64,000 bases of DNA. It comes from a bacterium. Its GTDB lineage: Bacteria; Elusimicrobiota; Elusimicrobia; UBA1565; UBA9628. The stretch covers positions 1 to 64,000 of the forward strand of contig JAJZAK010000004.1 of NCBI GenBank assembly GCA_021799485.1, written 5' to 3'. A model generated the notes under the pieces. That model was not told the DNA's origin. It saw only the letters and a program-made list of their open reading frames with translations, and searched no databases. Position 1 is the first letter of the stretch; every line of letters starts with the position of its first letter. The position numbers were made by a program, and so were the translations under genes. Of the stretch, positions 28,854-38,164 are shown one piece after another.

Positions 28854-30220
28854 GAAAGGGCGGAGAGCATCCGGGAAACGTCGTCGAACTTGAGACGCGC
28901 CTTGCCGCGCTCCTTGCCTCGCGCGAGTTCGATGGCGTCGAGGCGCTTCCAGTCCGCGTAGCTCACGCAACGAACCCCTCGCTTTTGAAGCAGAGCCGTG
29001 ACGGCCTCCGGATCGGGAGACGACGCCGGGCAGAAGCGTCCCGATGACGCGTCCTCCGCCATCAGCTTGACGGTCTCGATCGCGTCCGCGCGGTTCGTCC
29101 CGATGAGCCCCGTTGGGCCGCGCTTTGCCCATCCGACCACGTATTCCCCGGGCCTGGCCGCCGCCGCGCCGGCGGCCTGGAGGACTCGGCCGGAGGCGTT
29201 CGGGATATGCCCCGATTTTTCATCGAAAGGAACGCCGGGAATGGGGATGCCGCGATAGCCGACCGAGCGCAGGACAAGTCCCGCGGGCAACGTCTCATGG
29301 ATTCCGGTCCCCTCGCTTCTCACGCGGCCGTCCTCGCCCAATGCCAGGCGGTTTCTCTCGATCTTGACGGCCCGCACCCGGCCGCCTTCTCCTAAAATCT
29401 CAATGGGGGAGACGCAGAATCGCAACCGGACTTTCCGGGGCTTGGCGCCTTCGCCCGCCTTGGCTCGCTCCTGGAGGAAGTCGACGTTTTTCTTGTTCTT
29501 GGGATCCTGATAATCCTTTTTCGAGGCCTCGTCCAAGGCCGCCTCGCGAGGGTCCACGACGAGATCGGCGCTTTCGAGAGCGCCGATCTCCTGGATCTCG
29601 GCCGGCGAGAAGGCCGCCTGGGCGGGGCCGCGACGGCCCAGCAGGTAGACGGTCCTGACGCGGCTGTGGCGGAGCGCTTCCAGAGCCGCCTCCGCGATGT
29701 CGGTGGGCTTTAAGCGCTCCGGGTCCTCCGCGAGGACGCGCGCGACGTCCATGGCCACATTCCCCACGCCGACCACCACGGCGCTTTCAACCGAGAGGTC
29801 GAAACTTTCCTTGCGGAAGTCCGGATGGGCGTTGTACCACCCCACGAAGGAAGTCGCCGAATGGCTGCCCTTCAAATCCTCGCCGGGGATGCCCAGGCGT
29901 CTGTCGGATTCATTGCCGACGGCGTAGACGACTTGGTCATAGAGCCCCCTCAAGTCCTCCGTCGAGACATCCTTTCCCACAAGGACGTTTCCAAAGAAGC
30001 GGAAGGCGGGCGAAGCGGCTATCTTTTCGTAGACCGCGATGACGCTCTTGATCTTCTGATGATCGGGAGCGACTCCCCCGCGGACGAGGCCGAAAGGGGT
30101 GGGAAGGCGGTCGAACATATCGACCGAGACGGGCGGGACGGATTGCTTGAGCAAGGCCTCGGCGGCATAAAAGCCGGAGGGGCCAGAGCCTATGATGGCG
30201 ACTCGCAGCGGACGGCCCAC
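28850..30220 (-). CDS. Ferredoxin-NADP reductase, adrenodoxin-reductase (FprA) type
   Basis: RVAIIGSGPSGFYAAEALLKQ, FDRLPTPFGLVRGGVAPDHQKIKSV, GNVAMDVARVL, VGWAKRGPTGLIGTNRADA. Confidence 0.94.
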   Translation of the reverse strand: MGRPLRVAIIGSGPSGFYAAEALLKQSVPPVSVDMFDRLPTPFGLVRGGVAPDHQKIKSVIAVYEKIAASPAFRFFGNVLVGKDVSTEDLRGLYDQVVYAVGNESDRRLGIPGEDLKGSHSATSFVGWYNAHPDFRKESFDLSVESAVVVGVGNVAMDVARVLAEDPERLKPTDIAEAALEALRHSRVRTVYLLGRRGPAQAAFSPAEIQEIGALESADLVVDPREAALDEASKKDYQDPKNKKNVDFLQERAKAGEGAKPRKVRLRFCVSPIEILGEGGRVRAVKIERNRLALGEDGRVRSEGTGIHETLPAGLVLRSVGYRGIPIPGVPFDEKSGHIPNASGRVLQAAGAAAARPGEYVVGWAKRGPTGLIGTNRADAIETVKLMAEDASSGRFCPASSPDPEAVTALLQKRGVRCVSYADWKRLDAIELARGKERGKARLKFDDVSRMLSALS

Positions 30221-30248
30221 AGCGGGGGAGCGGATCTCCCCCCCGCCG

Positions 30249-30431
30249 CTAGGGCAGATCCTCCCGGCCGACGGTCTTTTTCTTGCCGTCGGCCTTCGCC
30301 TTCTCGACCGACTGGCTCACGATGGCGTTGATGCGCTCGGAAAGGCCTTCAATGAAATCTCCGCCGGTCCGGTATCCCGCGTCCTTGATAATTTTCTTGA
30401 CCTTGCTGACGACGACCAGGGTTTCCGCCAT
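30249..30431 (-). CDS. Bacterial histone-fold protein (60 aa)
   Basis: MAETLVVVSKVKKIIKDAGYRTGGDFIEGLSERINAIVSQSVEKAKADGKKKTVGREDLP matches the compact histone-fold pattern of Bdellovibrio HBb (Bd0055)-type proteins. Confidence 0.85.
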   Translation of the reverse strand: MAETLVVVSKVKKIIKDAGYRTGGDFIEGLSERINAIVSQSVEKAKADGKKKTVGREDLP

Positions 30432-30537
30432 GCTACCTCCTTTTTTAAACGGCGTCGCGATGCCGACTCAGTCCGGCGCCGGGACTCGGCGCCGTTGTAG
30501 CCGGAATCCTAACGAATTATCGCCACCGCGTCAAATC

Positions 30538-30609
30538 TGGCGCCGGGAGGACTCGAACCTCCGACATGACGCTTATGAAACGTCCGCTCTGCCCCTGAGC
30601 TACGGCGCC
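30538..30609 (-). tRNA. tRNA-Met (anticodon CAT)
   Basis: GGCGCCG...GACGTTTCATAAGCGTC...GGAGGTTCGAGTCCTCCCGGCGCCA cloverleaf; no reliable way here to exclude Ile-CAT. Confidence 0.92.
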
Positions 30610-30692
30610 TTCGAAAGACGCGACATTATAGCTAAATCGATTAGCGGCCGCCTTTTATTTGATATATTGACCCATCTTCAACAAGGCGGGGG

Positions 30693-31370
30693 ATGACCAT
30701 GGCCGACGATAAAAAGAAAATCCGCGTCGTAATCGCCGACGATCAAACTCTCTTCAGGGAAGGCATCAAGGATTTAATCGAGAACGACCGCTCTCTCGAA
30801 GTCGTGGGAGAGGCCGGGGACGGCCCCGAGGCGTTGCGCCTCGTCAAGAAGCTCAAGCCCGACGTCGTCCTCATGGACATCAAGCTCCCCCACATGGACG
30901 GCATTCAGACGACGCGCAAAATCCACGAGGAATGCCCCAACACGAACGTCCTGGTCCTCTCTTCCTTCGAGGACGAGGCCCACGTCATGGAGGCCCTCCA
31001 GGCGGGCGCCAACGGCTATCTCTCGAAAATGCTTCCCGCTTCAGAGCTCGTCAACGCCCTGAAGGCCTTCGCGAACCAGGGCGTCATGATTCCTCAGCCG
31101 ATCATGAACCGCCTGCTCACCGGCATCCGCCAGAAGATGGGCGAGGAGCCTCCTCCGGCCTTCGCATCGCTCACAAAGACCGAGATGAAGATCCTGTCTT
31201 TCCTCGGCCAAGGGAAATCCAACAAGGAGATCGCCGACTCGGTTCCCTGCAGCATCAAGACCGTCAAGAACCATCTTAACAGCGTATTTCAGAAGCTGGG
31301 CGCCGAGAATCGGACCGAAGCGGTCGTCAAGGGGATCGAGCGGGGCCTCATTTCGGCCCATCAGGATTAG
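30693..31370 (+). CDS. NarL/LuxR-family response regulator
   Basis: REC domain (VVIADDQTLFREGIKDLI, DVVLMDIKLP) plus LuxR HTH (LTKTEMKILSFLGQGKSNKEIADSVPCSIKTVKNHLNSVFQKLG). Confidence 0.96.
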   Translation: MTMADDKKKIRVVIADDQTLFREGIKDLIENDRSLEVVGEAGDGPEALRLVKKLKPDVVLMDIKLPHMDGIQTTRKIHEECPNTNVLVLSSFEDEAHVMEALQAGANGYLSKMLPASELVNALKAFANQGVMIPQPIMNRLLTGIRQKMGEEPPPAFASLTKTEMKILSFLGQGKSNKEIADSVPCSIKTVKNHLNSVFQKLGAENRTEAVVKGIERGLISAHQD

Positions 31371-31376
31371 CCTCCC

Positions 31377-33731
31377 CTAATTCTCGATTCCGGCCCGGAT
31401 ACGAAAGAGTGCTTCGCGCGCCGCGAGTCTGACGCGGCTGCGAGCCGCCTCCCGCGACAGGCGCCCCAACACAGCCGCGGAACCCTTATCCTCGATATCG
31501 CCCAGGGCGCTGACGGCGGAAAGGACGATGCGCTCGTCCGCGTCCTCAAGGCGGCCGCGCAAGAATGGAGCGATGCCCCGATCGATCGAGGCGAACCCCG
31601 CAAGCGCCCTGATGGCCTGGGAGCGCGTGCCGTAGCCGTTGGGCTTCATCGCCGCCTTTTTCAGGATGCGGATGTCGCCCGGGTTCTTCGCCCAGGCGAG
31701 CCCGGCCACGGCTCCGGCGCTCACGGTATCCCGCCAGCTCTTTTGGCGCAACCCCTTCATGAGGATCGGCCGGGCATAGCGAGAATCAAGAGCGCCCAGC
31801 GTCCGGATGGCCTCGGCCGCGACGTGAATGCTGGGGTCCCGGCGGGCCAGTCTCGCAAGCTTGCCGGGGGCCTTCTGCGCGAAATTGGCGAGGGAAGACG
31901 CCGCCTGGCGCCGCAGCTTCGGGTGATCGGCCGTCAAGAGCCCCTCCAAGACGCCGCGAGCCTCTTCGCTGGGAATCCTGCCCAAGGCCCGCGCGATCTC
32001 GCAGGCGGCTCCCCAGAACCTCTCGCGGCGCACGGCGCCCTCCAAGAGGCGGACGGTGCCGGCGGCGTTGAGGCGCGCCAACTCGAAAGCGGCCTCGATG
32101 CGTCCGATAGCGCTTCTCGATTGGAGCAGCTGATGGCGCCACATCGAATGCGGCTTGATCATTCTCGCCTTCTTAAGGAGAATTTGATCCGGATCGAATT
32201 CGACATTGAGGGGCTCTCCCGGAAGGAGAAAGGTCAACTCCTGCATCTTTTCCGAGACGTCCCGTATAAATTCGCGTTCCCATGTCCGCCCGCTGAACCG
32301 GAATACCGCCTTCACTTTGAAGGACTCCGCATCCCGGCCGGCGGCGTTCGTCTGATGGACCCATAAAGCAGCCGAGCGAGGGGAACTCCCCTCGTCATAG
32401 CGCAGTCGGAACGTCGGATAGCCGGGGCGATGAAGCCATTGGTCGAAGAAGGGCTTGAAGTTCCTCCCGGAAAGTTCCGTCAACACGCCGGCGAAATCGT
32501 CCGTCTCGACGCTTCGGTCCTTATGCCGGCGAAGGTATTCCCCGACCCCCCGCCACCAGAGATCCTCGCCCAGCTCGTGCTTGAGCATATGGAGGACCCA
32601 GGCTCCCTTCTCGTAGGTGTGACGGTCGAAGAGGGACCAGGGGTTGTTGTAGTTCTGGCAGACGACGGGGCGGCGGTAGCGTCGAGCATCCTCCTCAAAA
32701 TAGAGATGCGCGTTGCGAAAAAGCTCGTAGTCGGCCTCGTCTCGTCCCTTGTCGTAGCCCTGGAAGAGGATCTCGAAGTAGGTCGCGAAGCCCTCGTTGA
32801 GCCACGCATGCGACCAATCCCGGCAGGTCACCAGGTCCCCGAACCATTGGTGGGCCAGCTCGTGGGCGACCAGGAGGTCCATGTCGGTGTCGAGGGCCGC
32901 GCGCTCGTCGATGAGCACCGCGTCGGTCTGGGTCGTCGAGCTTGTGTTCTCCATGCCGCCCGGGAATTCCGCGGCGGCCACCTGGGCGTATTGGGGATAA
33001 GGATAGGAGACCCCCGTCATCCGGGCAAAATACTCAAGAGCCTTGGCGGTCTTGCCAAGCCCGCGAACGGCGTCCGCTTCCCGCCCTGCCTCGCAATAAA
33101 AGACGACCGGAACGCCGTCGGCCCGTTGCTCGACCCGGGCGAATCGGCCTACCGCGAGACTAATGAGGTAAAGCGCATGGGGGCGGTCCATCCGCCAATG
33201 AAAGACGTCCTTGCCCCCCGAGCGCTCCTGGGCCACCAAGCGGCCGTTGGAAACGGCCGTGAAGCCCCGAGGAACGACGGCCCGAACCTCCGAGGTCGCC
33301 TTCTCATGAGGGTTGTCGTGGCAGGGAAACCAGAAGCGCGCCTCCTCGGGCTGGCCCTGGCTCCAGAGCTGCGGATATCGGGCGCCGCTGCCTTCGCCGG
33401 GGCTCACGAAACGCAGGCCGGCTCTCGGCTCCCTGATCTCGTAGCGGACCTCGATCTCCGCCCGGTCGCCTTGAATCAGCGGCGACGGGAGAGACACGCG
33501 CAGCTTGCCGCCTTGATGGGTGAATCGCGCGGGGGCGCCTTTCACCGCGACCGAACGGACGCGGAAGCCCTCCGCGTCGAACTCGGCCGAACGCAGTCCT
33601 TTCCGGTAAGGGACGATGTGGGCGCGGCAGACGGCTCGGGCGGAGCGGCGCCGGAAGTCGATGTCGAGCTCGAGGGCGACATGGACCGTGTCGAAATCCC
33701 GGTCCGGGGCATAACGGGGCCTTTGACCCAT
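31377..33731 (-). CDS. M1-family aminopeptidase with C-terminal HEAT repeats
   Basis: GGMENTSST, VAHELAHQWFGDLVTCRDWSHAWLNEGFATYFE; HEAT-like C-terminal repeats; start at ATG 33731. Confidence 0.93.
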   Translation of the reverse strand: MGQRPRYAPDRDFDTVHVALELDIDFRRRSARAVCRAHIVPYRKGLRSAEFDAEGFRVRSVAVKGAPARFTHQGGKLRVSLPSPLIQGDRAEIEVRYEIREPRAGLRFVSPGEGSGARYPQLWSQGQPEEARFWFPCHDNPHEKATSEVRAVVPRGFTAVSNGRLVAQERSGGKDVFHWRMDRPHALYLISLAVGRFARVEQRADGVPVVFYCEAGREADAVRGLGKTAKALEYFARMTGVSYPYPQYAQVAAAEFPGGMENTSSTTQTDAVLIDERAALDTDMDLLVAHELAHQWFGDLVTCRDWSHAWLNEGFATYFEILFQGYDKGRDEADYELFRNAHLYFEEDARRYRRPVVCQNYNNPWSLFDRHTYEKGAWVLHMLKHELGEDLWWRGVGEYLRRHKDRSVETDDFAGVLTELSGRNFKPFFDQWLHRPGYPTFRLRYDEGSSPRSAALWVHQTNAAGRDAESFKVKAVFRFSGRTWEREFIRDVSEKMQELTFLLPGEPLNVEFDPDQILLKKARMIKPHSMWRHQLLQSRSAIGRIEAAFELARLNAAGTVRLLEGAVRRERFWGAACEIARALGRIPSEEARGVLEGLLTADHPKLRRQAASSLANFAQKAPGKLARLARRDPSIHVAAEAIRTLGALDSRYARPILMKGLRQKSWRDTVSAGAVAGLAWAKNPGDIRILKKAAMKPNGYGTRSQAIRALAGFASIDRGIAPFLRGRLEDADERIVLSAVSALGDIEDKGSAAVLGRLSREAARSRVRLAAREALFRIRAGIEN

Positions 33732-33811
33732 GAGGGCCGAGCGAAGGTCGCCCGCCCCGGTCCCGCGCCAATCCCCGCCGCGCGAACAGCCTAGGAAATC
33801 GAGGTCCCGCC

Positions 33812-35059
33812 TCAAGCGGCGACGGCCTCGCGGCGGGCGGAAGCGGCCTCCTTGATGAGCATCATGCCGATTTCGTTGCGCTGGATCTGGTTGGTTCCCT
33901 CGTAGATCTGCGTGATCTTGGCATCGCGCATGAATTTCTCGACGGGAAAATCTCGCATGTATCCGATCCCGCCGCACATCTGGACGCAGTCGGTCGTCAC
34001 CTTCATCGCGGTGTCGGAACACATGACCTTGCACATTCCGGACTCTTTCGTGAAGCGGCGGACGTCAAGGGCCTCCATCTCGTCGAAGACGATCGTCCCC
34101 TTGGAAACCGCCGCGTCGATCGCGGGCTTGAGAGCGCCATCAATCGCCCTGGCGGTGGCGTAGAGGAGAGCCCGCGAGGATTCGATCGCGGTGGCGCAAT
34201 CGGCCATCATGTGCTGAATCGCCTGGAAAGAAGCGATCGTCTGGCCGAATTGCTTGCGGACCCGGACATACGCCATCGTCTCATCGAGCGCTCCCGTCGC
34301 GATCCCGAGGGCCTGGGCCGCCACGCCGGGCCTCGAGCAGTCGAACGTGTTCTGCGCGATGAAGAGGCCGTAGCCTTCTTTGTAAAGCAGGTTTTCCTTG
34401 GGGATTTTGCAGTTCTTGAAAACGAGCTCGTACGTCGACGAGGCCCGGATTCCCATCTTCTGCTCCTTCTTGCCGAAGCTGAAGCCGGGAGTCCCTTTCT
34501 CGACGACGAAAGCCGAGAGGCCGCGAGCGCCGCGGCCGGGGTTCGTCGAGGCGAAGAGGGTGTAGATCTCGGCCGCTTCTCCCGTGGAGCAGAAGTTCTT
34601 GACGCCGTTGAGGACGTAATAATCGCCCTCCCTCGTGGCGGTGCATTTGGTCGCCGTCGCGTCGGAGCCGGCGCCGGGCTCGGTGATCGTGAAGGCGCCC
34701 AGGCGCTTGCCGGCCGCCACCGGAGGAAGCCATTTTTTACGCTGCGCCTCGTTGCCGAAGAGGAGGATCGGTATCGTGCAGAGCCCGCCGGTCGCGACGC
34801 TCAACGCGATGCCGCCGCAGGCCCGCGAAAGCTCTTCCACGACCAAAACGAGTTCGAAGGTGCCGCCGCCCAGGCCGCCGTAGGCCTCGGGGAGGTAAAC
34901 CCCGAAGAGATCGGCCTTGCGGATCTCCTCGACCACGGGCCAGGGGAACTCCTCGGTCTGGTCGTAATGCTCGCGCACGGGCTTGATTTTCTCCTCGGCC
35001 ACGCGCCGGGACAACGCGGCGATTTCCTGCTGGGTTTCGGTAAGCTGATAGTCCATCAT
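33812..35059 (-). CDS. Acyl-CoA dehydrogenase
   Basis: MMDYQLTETQQEIAALSRRVAEEKI, AFTITEPGAGSDATA, QMCGGIGYMRDFPVEKFMRDAKITQIYEGTNQIQR. Confidence 0.95.
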   Translation of the reverse strand: MMDYQLTETQQEIAALSRRVAEEKIKPVREHYDQTEEFPWPVVEEIRKADLFGVYLPEAYGGLGGGTFELVLVVEELSRACGGIALSVATGGLCTIPILLFGNEAQRKKWLPPVAAGKRLGAFTITEPGAGSDATATKCTATREGDYYVLNGVKNFCSTGEAAEIYTLFASTNPGRGARGLSAFVVEKGTPGFSFGKKEQKMGIRASSTYELVFKNCKIPKENLLYKEGYGLFIAQNTFDCSRPGVAAQALGIATGALDETMAYVRVRKQFGQTIASFQAIQHMMADCATAIESSRALLYATARAIDGALKPAIDAAVSKGTIVFDEMEALDVRRFTKESGMCKVMCSDTAMKVTTDCVQMCGGIGYMRDFPVEKFMRDAKITQIYEGTNQIQRNEIGMMLIKEAASARREAVAA

Positions 35060-35074
35060 GGGGTCACCCCTCCT

Positions 35075-35776
35075 TTATTCAAGGCTTCTCAGGGCTTCCT
35101 GAGCCGCCCTCTGCTCCGCGGCCTTCTTCGTCTTTCCAGAGCCTCGGCCCAGGACCTTCCCCCTCATGCGCACCTCCGACTCGAAGGTCCTGTCATGCTC
35201 CGGTCCGCCCGATGGCGAGGTTTCATAGACGGGAAGCGCGTGGAAGCGGTTTTGAGAGACCTCCTGCAGCCGGGTCTTAAAATCCGATTCGGGGGCTGCC
35301 ATGTCTCCTAGGCAGCGACGCGCCACGAAGCTCCTCGCCGCCTCGAAGCCCCCGTCAAGGGCGATCGCGCCGATGAGGGCCTCGACGGCGTTGGCGAGGA
35401 CGCTCGGCTTCTGGCGGCCTCCGGTCCTGTCCTCGCCGGTTCCCAGATAAAGCCAGCGGCCGATGTCGAGCTCCGCCCCGACCTCGGCCAGCCGGGCCCT
35501 CGAAACAAGATGGGACTTTTTGCGCGAAAGCTCGCCTTCGTCCTCTCCGGGAAAGCTCTCGAATAATTGCTGGGCCGCCGCGGCCGACAGGACGCCGTCT
35601 CCCAGGAATTCGAGGCGCTCATTGGACTCGCCCAGCCCCCGCTCGCTGGCGTAGGACGTGTGCGCCAGGGCCTGGCGCAAGCGCTCGCGGTCGCGGAAGC
35701 GGTAGCCTATTTCTGCCTCGAAGGCCCCGAGGTCCCAGCCTGATTCGGCCGCCGGGACCTCCGGGACATCGGGCAC
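35075..35776 (-). CDS. rnc: Ribonuclease III
   Basis: GYRFRDRERLRQALAHTSYASE, SNERLEFLGDGVLSA, VLANAVEALIGAIALDGGF, C-terminal dsRBD; GTG start at 35776. Confidence 0.95.
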   Translation of the reverse strand: MPDVPEVPAAESGWDLGAFEAEIGYRFRDRERLRQALAHTSYASERGLGESNERLEFLGDGVLSAAAAQQLFESFPGEDEGELSRKKSHLVSRARLAEVGAELDIGRWLYLGTGEDRTGGRQKPSVLANAVEALIGAIALDGGFEAARSFVARRCLGDMAAPESDFKTRLQEVSQNRFHALPVYETSPSGGPEHDRTFESEVRMRGKVLGRGSGKTKKAAEQRAAQEALRSLE

Positions 35777-35801
35777 GATGGAAGGGAGCGTCGGCCCCCC
35801 G

Positions 35802-36059
35802 TTACTTCTTGGCGTGGGAGGTGATGTAGTCGATCGCCTGCCCGACGGTCTGAATCTTCTCGGCCTCCTCATCGGGAATCTCGGTGTCGAAGGCCTCCTC
35901 GAGCGCCATCACCAGCTCGACCGTGTCAAGGGAGTCCGCGCCCAGGTCGTTGACAAAGTGGGCCTGGGGCGTCACTTCGGCGGCATCGACGCCTAACTGC
36001 TCGACGACGATCTTCTTGACCTTCTCCGCGACGTTCGACGTGTCGATTTTTTCTGCCAT
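35802..36059 (-). CDS. acpP: Acyl carrier protein
   Basis: [35 protein letters not shown]. Confidence 0.97.
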   Translation of the reverse strand: MAEKIDTSNVAEKVKKIVVEQLGVDAAEVTPQAHFVNDLGADSLDTVELVMALEEAFDTEIPDEEAEKIQTVGQAIDYITSHAKK

Positions 36060-36098
36060 GGCATCTCCTTTCTTATTTCCTTTTATTTTTGAGCCCCA

Positions 36099-36893
36099 TC
36101 ACATGTACGCGCCGCCATTGACATTCAGGACGTGACCGGTGACATATCCCGACTCATCCGAGGCAAGAAAAAGCACGGCATTGGCTACATCGGCCGGCTC
36201 CCCCATGCGCTTGAGCACGATTTGTTCGAGGATCTTCTGCTTCTCCGCCTCGGGGATGGCGTCCGTCATGCGCGTCCGGATGAAACCGGGCGCCACCGCG
36301 TTGACGAGGATGCCCCGGGAGCCCAATTCCCGCGCGAGAGATTTCGTGAAGGCGATGATCCCGCCCTTGGAGGCGGCGTAATTGGCCTGGCCGGCGTTGC
36401 CTTCCTCTCCCACGACCGAGGCGATGCTGATGATTCGCCCGCCGCGGGATTTGAGCATGGGCCTCACGACCGCTTTCGAGAAATTAAAGGCGCCCTTGAG
36501 ATTGACGGCGAGGACCAAGTCCCAATCGGCCTCGCTCATGCGCATGAGGAGGTTGTCCCTCGTAATTCCGGCGTTATTGACGAGTATGTCGACCCTGCCG
36601 AATCGCTCGACCGCGGTCTTGACCACCGTCTCACAGTCCGCGAAGCTGCTCACGTCGGCGCGGAGCCCCAAGGCCGCCGCGCCCGCGCGGACGCTCGACG
36701 CCTTTTTCGCCGAGGACTCGACCTGGGCCAAGTCGAGATCGACCATCAGGACGGCGGCGCCCTCCCGCACGAAGGACTCGGCCGTCGCGTAGCCGATCCC
36801 CTGGGCGGCTCCCGTGATGATCGCGACTTTGTCCTTGAGGCGCATGGCGCCGGGCCCGGCGGCCGCGACGGCGGGGGCGGTTGTCGTTTCCAT
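36099..36893 (-). CDS. fabG: 3-oxoacyl-[ACP] reductase
   Basis: VAIITGAAQGIGYATA, NNAGITRDNLLMRM, YAASKGGIIAFTKSLARELG, GYVTGHVLNVNGGAYM. Confidence 0.95.
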   Translation of the reverse strand: METTTAPAVAAAGPGAMRLKDKVAIITGAAQGIGYATAESFVREGAAVLMVDLDLAQVESSAKKASSVRAGAAALGLRADVSSFADCETVVKTAVERFGRVDILVNNAGITRDNLLMRMSEADWDLVLAVNLKGAFNFSKAVVRPMLKSRGGRIISIASVVGEEGNAGQANYAASKGGIIAFTKSLARELGSRGILVNAVAPGFIRTRMTDAIPEAEKQKILEQIVLKRMGEPADVANAVLFLASDESGYVTGHVLNVNGGAYM

Positions 36894-36920
36894 GGGGTTG
36901 ATCCTACTATTTTCCCACGA

Positions 36921-37172
36921 TCAAGCGGCCGTCTCGCCGCCGGTCTCGGGAGCGGCGCCGCCCCCCTCCTCTCCCTTCTGCTTGGCGGTCTTGGGCGCCA
37001 CGACGACTCTGTCGCCATAGAATCCGCAGTGGGGGCAGACCCGATGGGGCGGACGCATTTTTCCGCACGCGGGGTTGGGGCACGGGGCGAAGGAGGGGAG
37101 GTCCAGCGTCCAATTCTTGGCGCGCCGACTGTCGCGCCGGGAGCGCGTGTGCTTGCGTTTCGGGTTCGGCAT
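36921..37172 (-). CDS. rpmF: 50S ribosomal protein L32 with extended acidic C-terminus
   Basis: MPNPKRKHTRSRRDSRRAKNW, CPNPACGKMRPPHRVCPHCGFYGDRVV. Confidence 0.95.
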   Translation of the reverse strand: MPNPKRKHTRSRRDSRRAKNWTLDLPSFAPCPNPACGKMRPPHRVCPHCGFYGDRVVVAPKTAKQKGEEGGGAAPETGGETAA

Positions 37173-37191
37173 GGTCGATCTCCTTTAAATC

Positions 37192-38154
37192 TTAAAATCC
37201 CGACGTCTGCGCGACAAAGTAAGGGGACTTATCCTTAAGGTCGAAATAAATCCGCACGACGACCTCGGCCATCAACCCCAGCAGAATAAGCATGAACCCT
37301 ATAAGAGCAAAAAAAATCGAAACTTGGAAGAGGGGCTGGTCCTTCACATAGATGCCGAGGAAAAATTTCTTGTAAAGAGTGAAGGCCGCCATGAGGGCGC
37401 CGAGGGCCCCCATCGCGGCACCCCACCCGCCGAAAAAATAGATGGGCTTCCCCAAATAGGCGTCCATGAATTTGACCGTGAGCAGATCGAGCAGCACCTT
37501 GAACGTCCTCGAAATCCCGTACTTGGACCGGCCCTTGACCCGCGGGCGGTGGTTGACGGGAACCTCCGCGATCTTGGCGCCCAGAAAGGCGGAGAGGGCG
37601 GGAATAAAGCGGTGCATTTCGCCGTAGAGCCTCAAGGGCTTGATGAACTCCGCGCGATAGGCCTTGAGCGTGCAGCCATAGTCGTGAAGAGGCACTCCGG
37701 TCACGCGCGAGATGAGAGCGTTCGCGATCCGGGAAGGAAGCCGGCGGGAGAGCCAAGGGTCCTTTCGCTCCCGCCTCCAGCCGCTCACGACGTCGAAGCC
37801 TTGGCTCATTTTCCCCAACAAAGCTCCGATATCGCGCGGATCGTTCTGGCCGTCCGCGTCCAGGCAGGCGATGAATCGGCCGCGAGCCCTGGCGATGCCG
37901 GCCGAAAGGGCGGCGGTCTGGCCGGCGTTGCGCCCCAGGCGGACGGCCTTGAAGCCCGGGTATCGCCGCACAAAACCCTCGATCTCGTCGAAGGAGGCGT
38001 CGCGGGAGCCGTCGTCGACCAGGATCGCCTCGTAGCTTTTCCCGAGTCCCCGCAGGGCTGAATCGAGCTCCGCCCCGAACTCCGGGAGGGTTTCCTTCTC
38101 GTTATAAACGGGGACGACGACGCTCAACTCGACGTCGCCCGCGGAGATCCCCAC
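37192..38154 (-). CDS. GT2 glycosyltransferase (undecaprenyl/dolichol-P sugar transferase-like, 2 C-terminal TM)
   Basis: LSVVVPVYNEKETLPEF, EAILVDDGSRDASFDEI, IACLDADGQNDPRDI; GTG start at 38154. Confidence 0.9.
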   Translation of the reverse strand: MGISAGDVELSVVVPVYNEKETLPEFGAELDSALRGLGKSYEAILVDDGSRDASFDEIEGFVRRYPGFKAVRLGRNAGQTAALSAGIARARGRFIACLDADGQNDPRDIGALLGKMSQGFDVVSGWRRERKDPWLSRRLPSRIANALISRVTGVPLHDYGCTLKAYRAEFIKPLRLYGEMHRFIPALSAFLGAKIAEVPVNHRPRVKGRSKYGISRTFKVLLDLLTVKFMDAYLGKPIYFFGGWGAAMGALGALMAAFTLYKKFFLGIYVKDQPLFQVSIFFALIGFMLILLGLMAEVVVRIYFDLKDKSPYFVAQTSGF

Positions 38155-38164
38155 CGGGCGGCTG

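Noticed and set aside
33732-34034. N-terminal extension of the M1 aminopeptidase ORF
   Set aside because: Arg/His-rich out-of-frame reading of the acyl-CoA dehydrogenase 3' end; conserved peptidase begins at ATG 33731.
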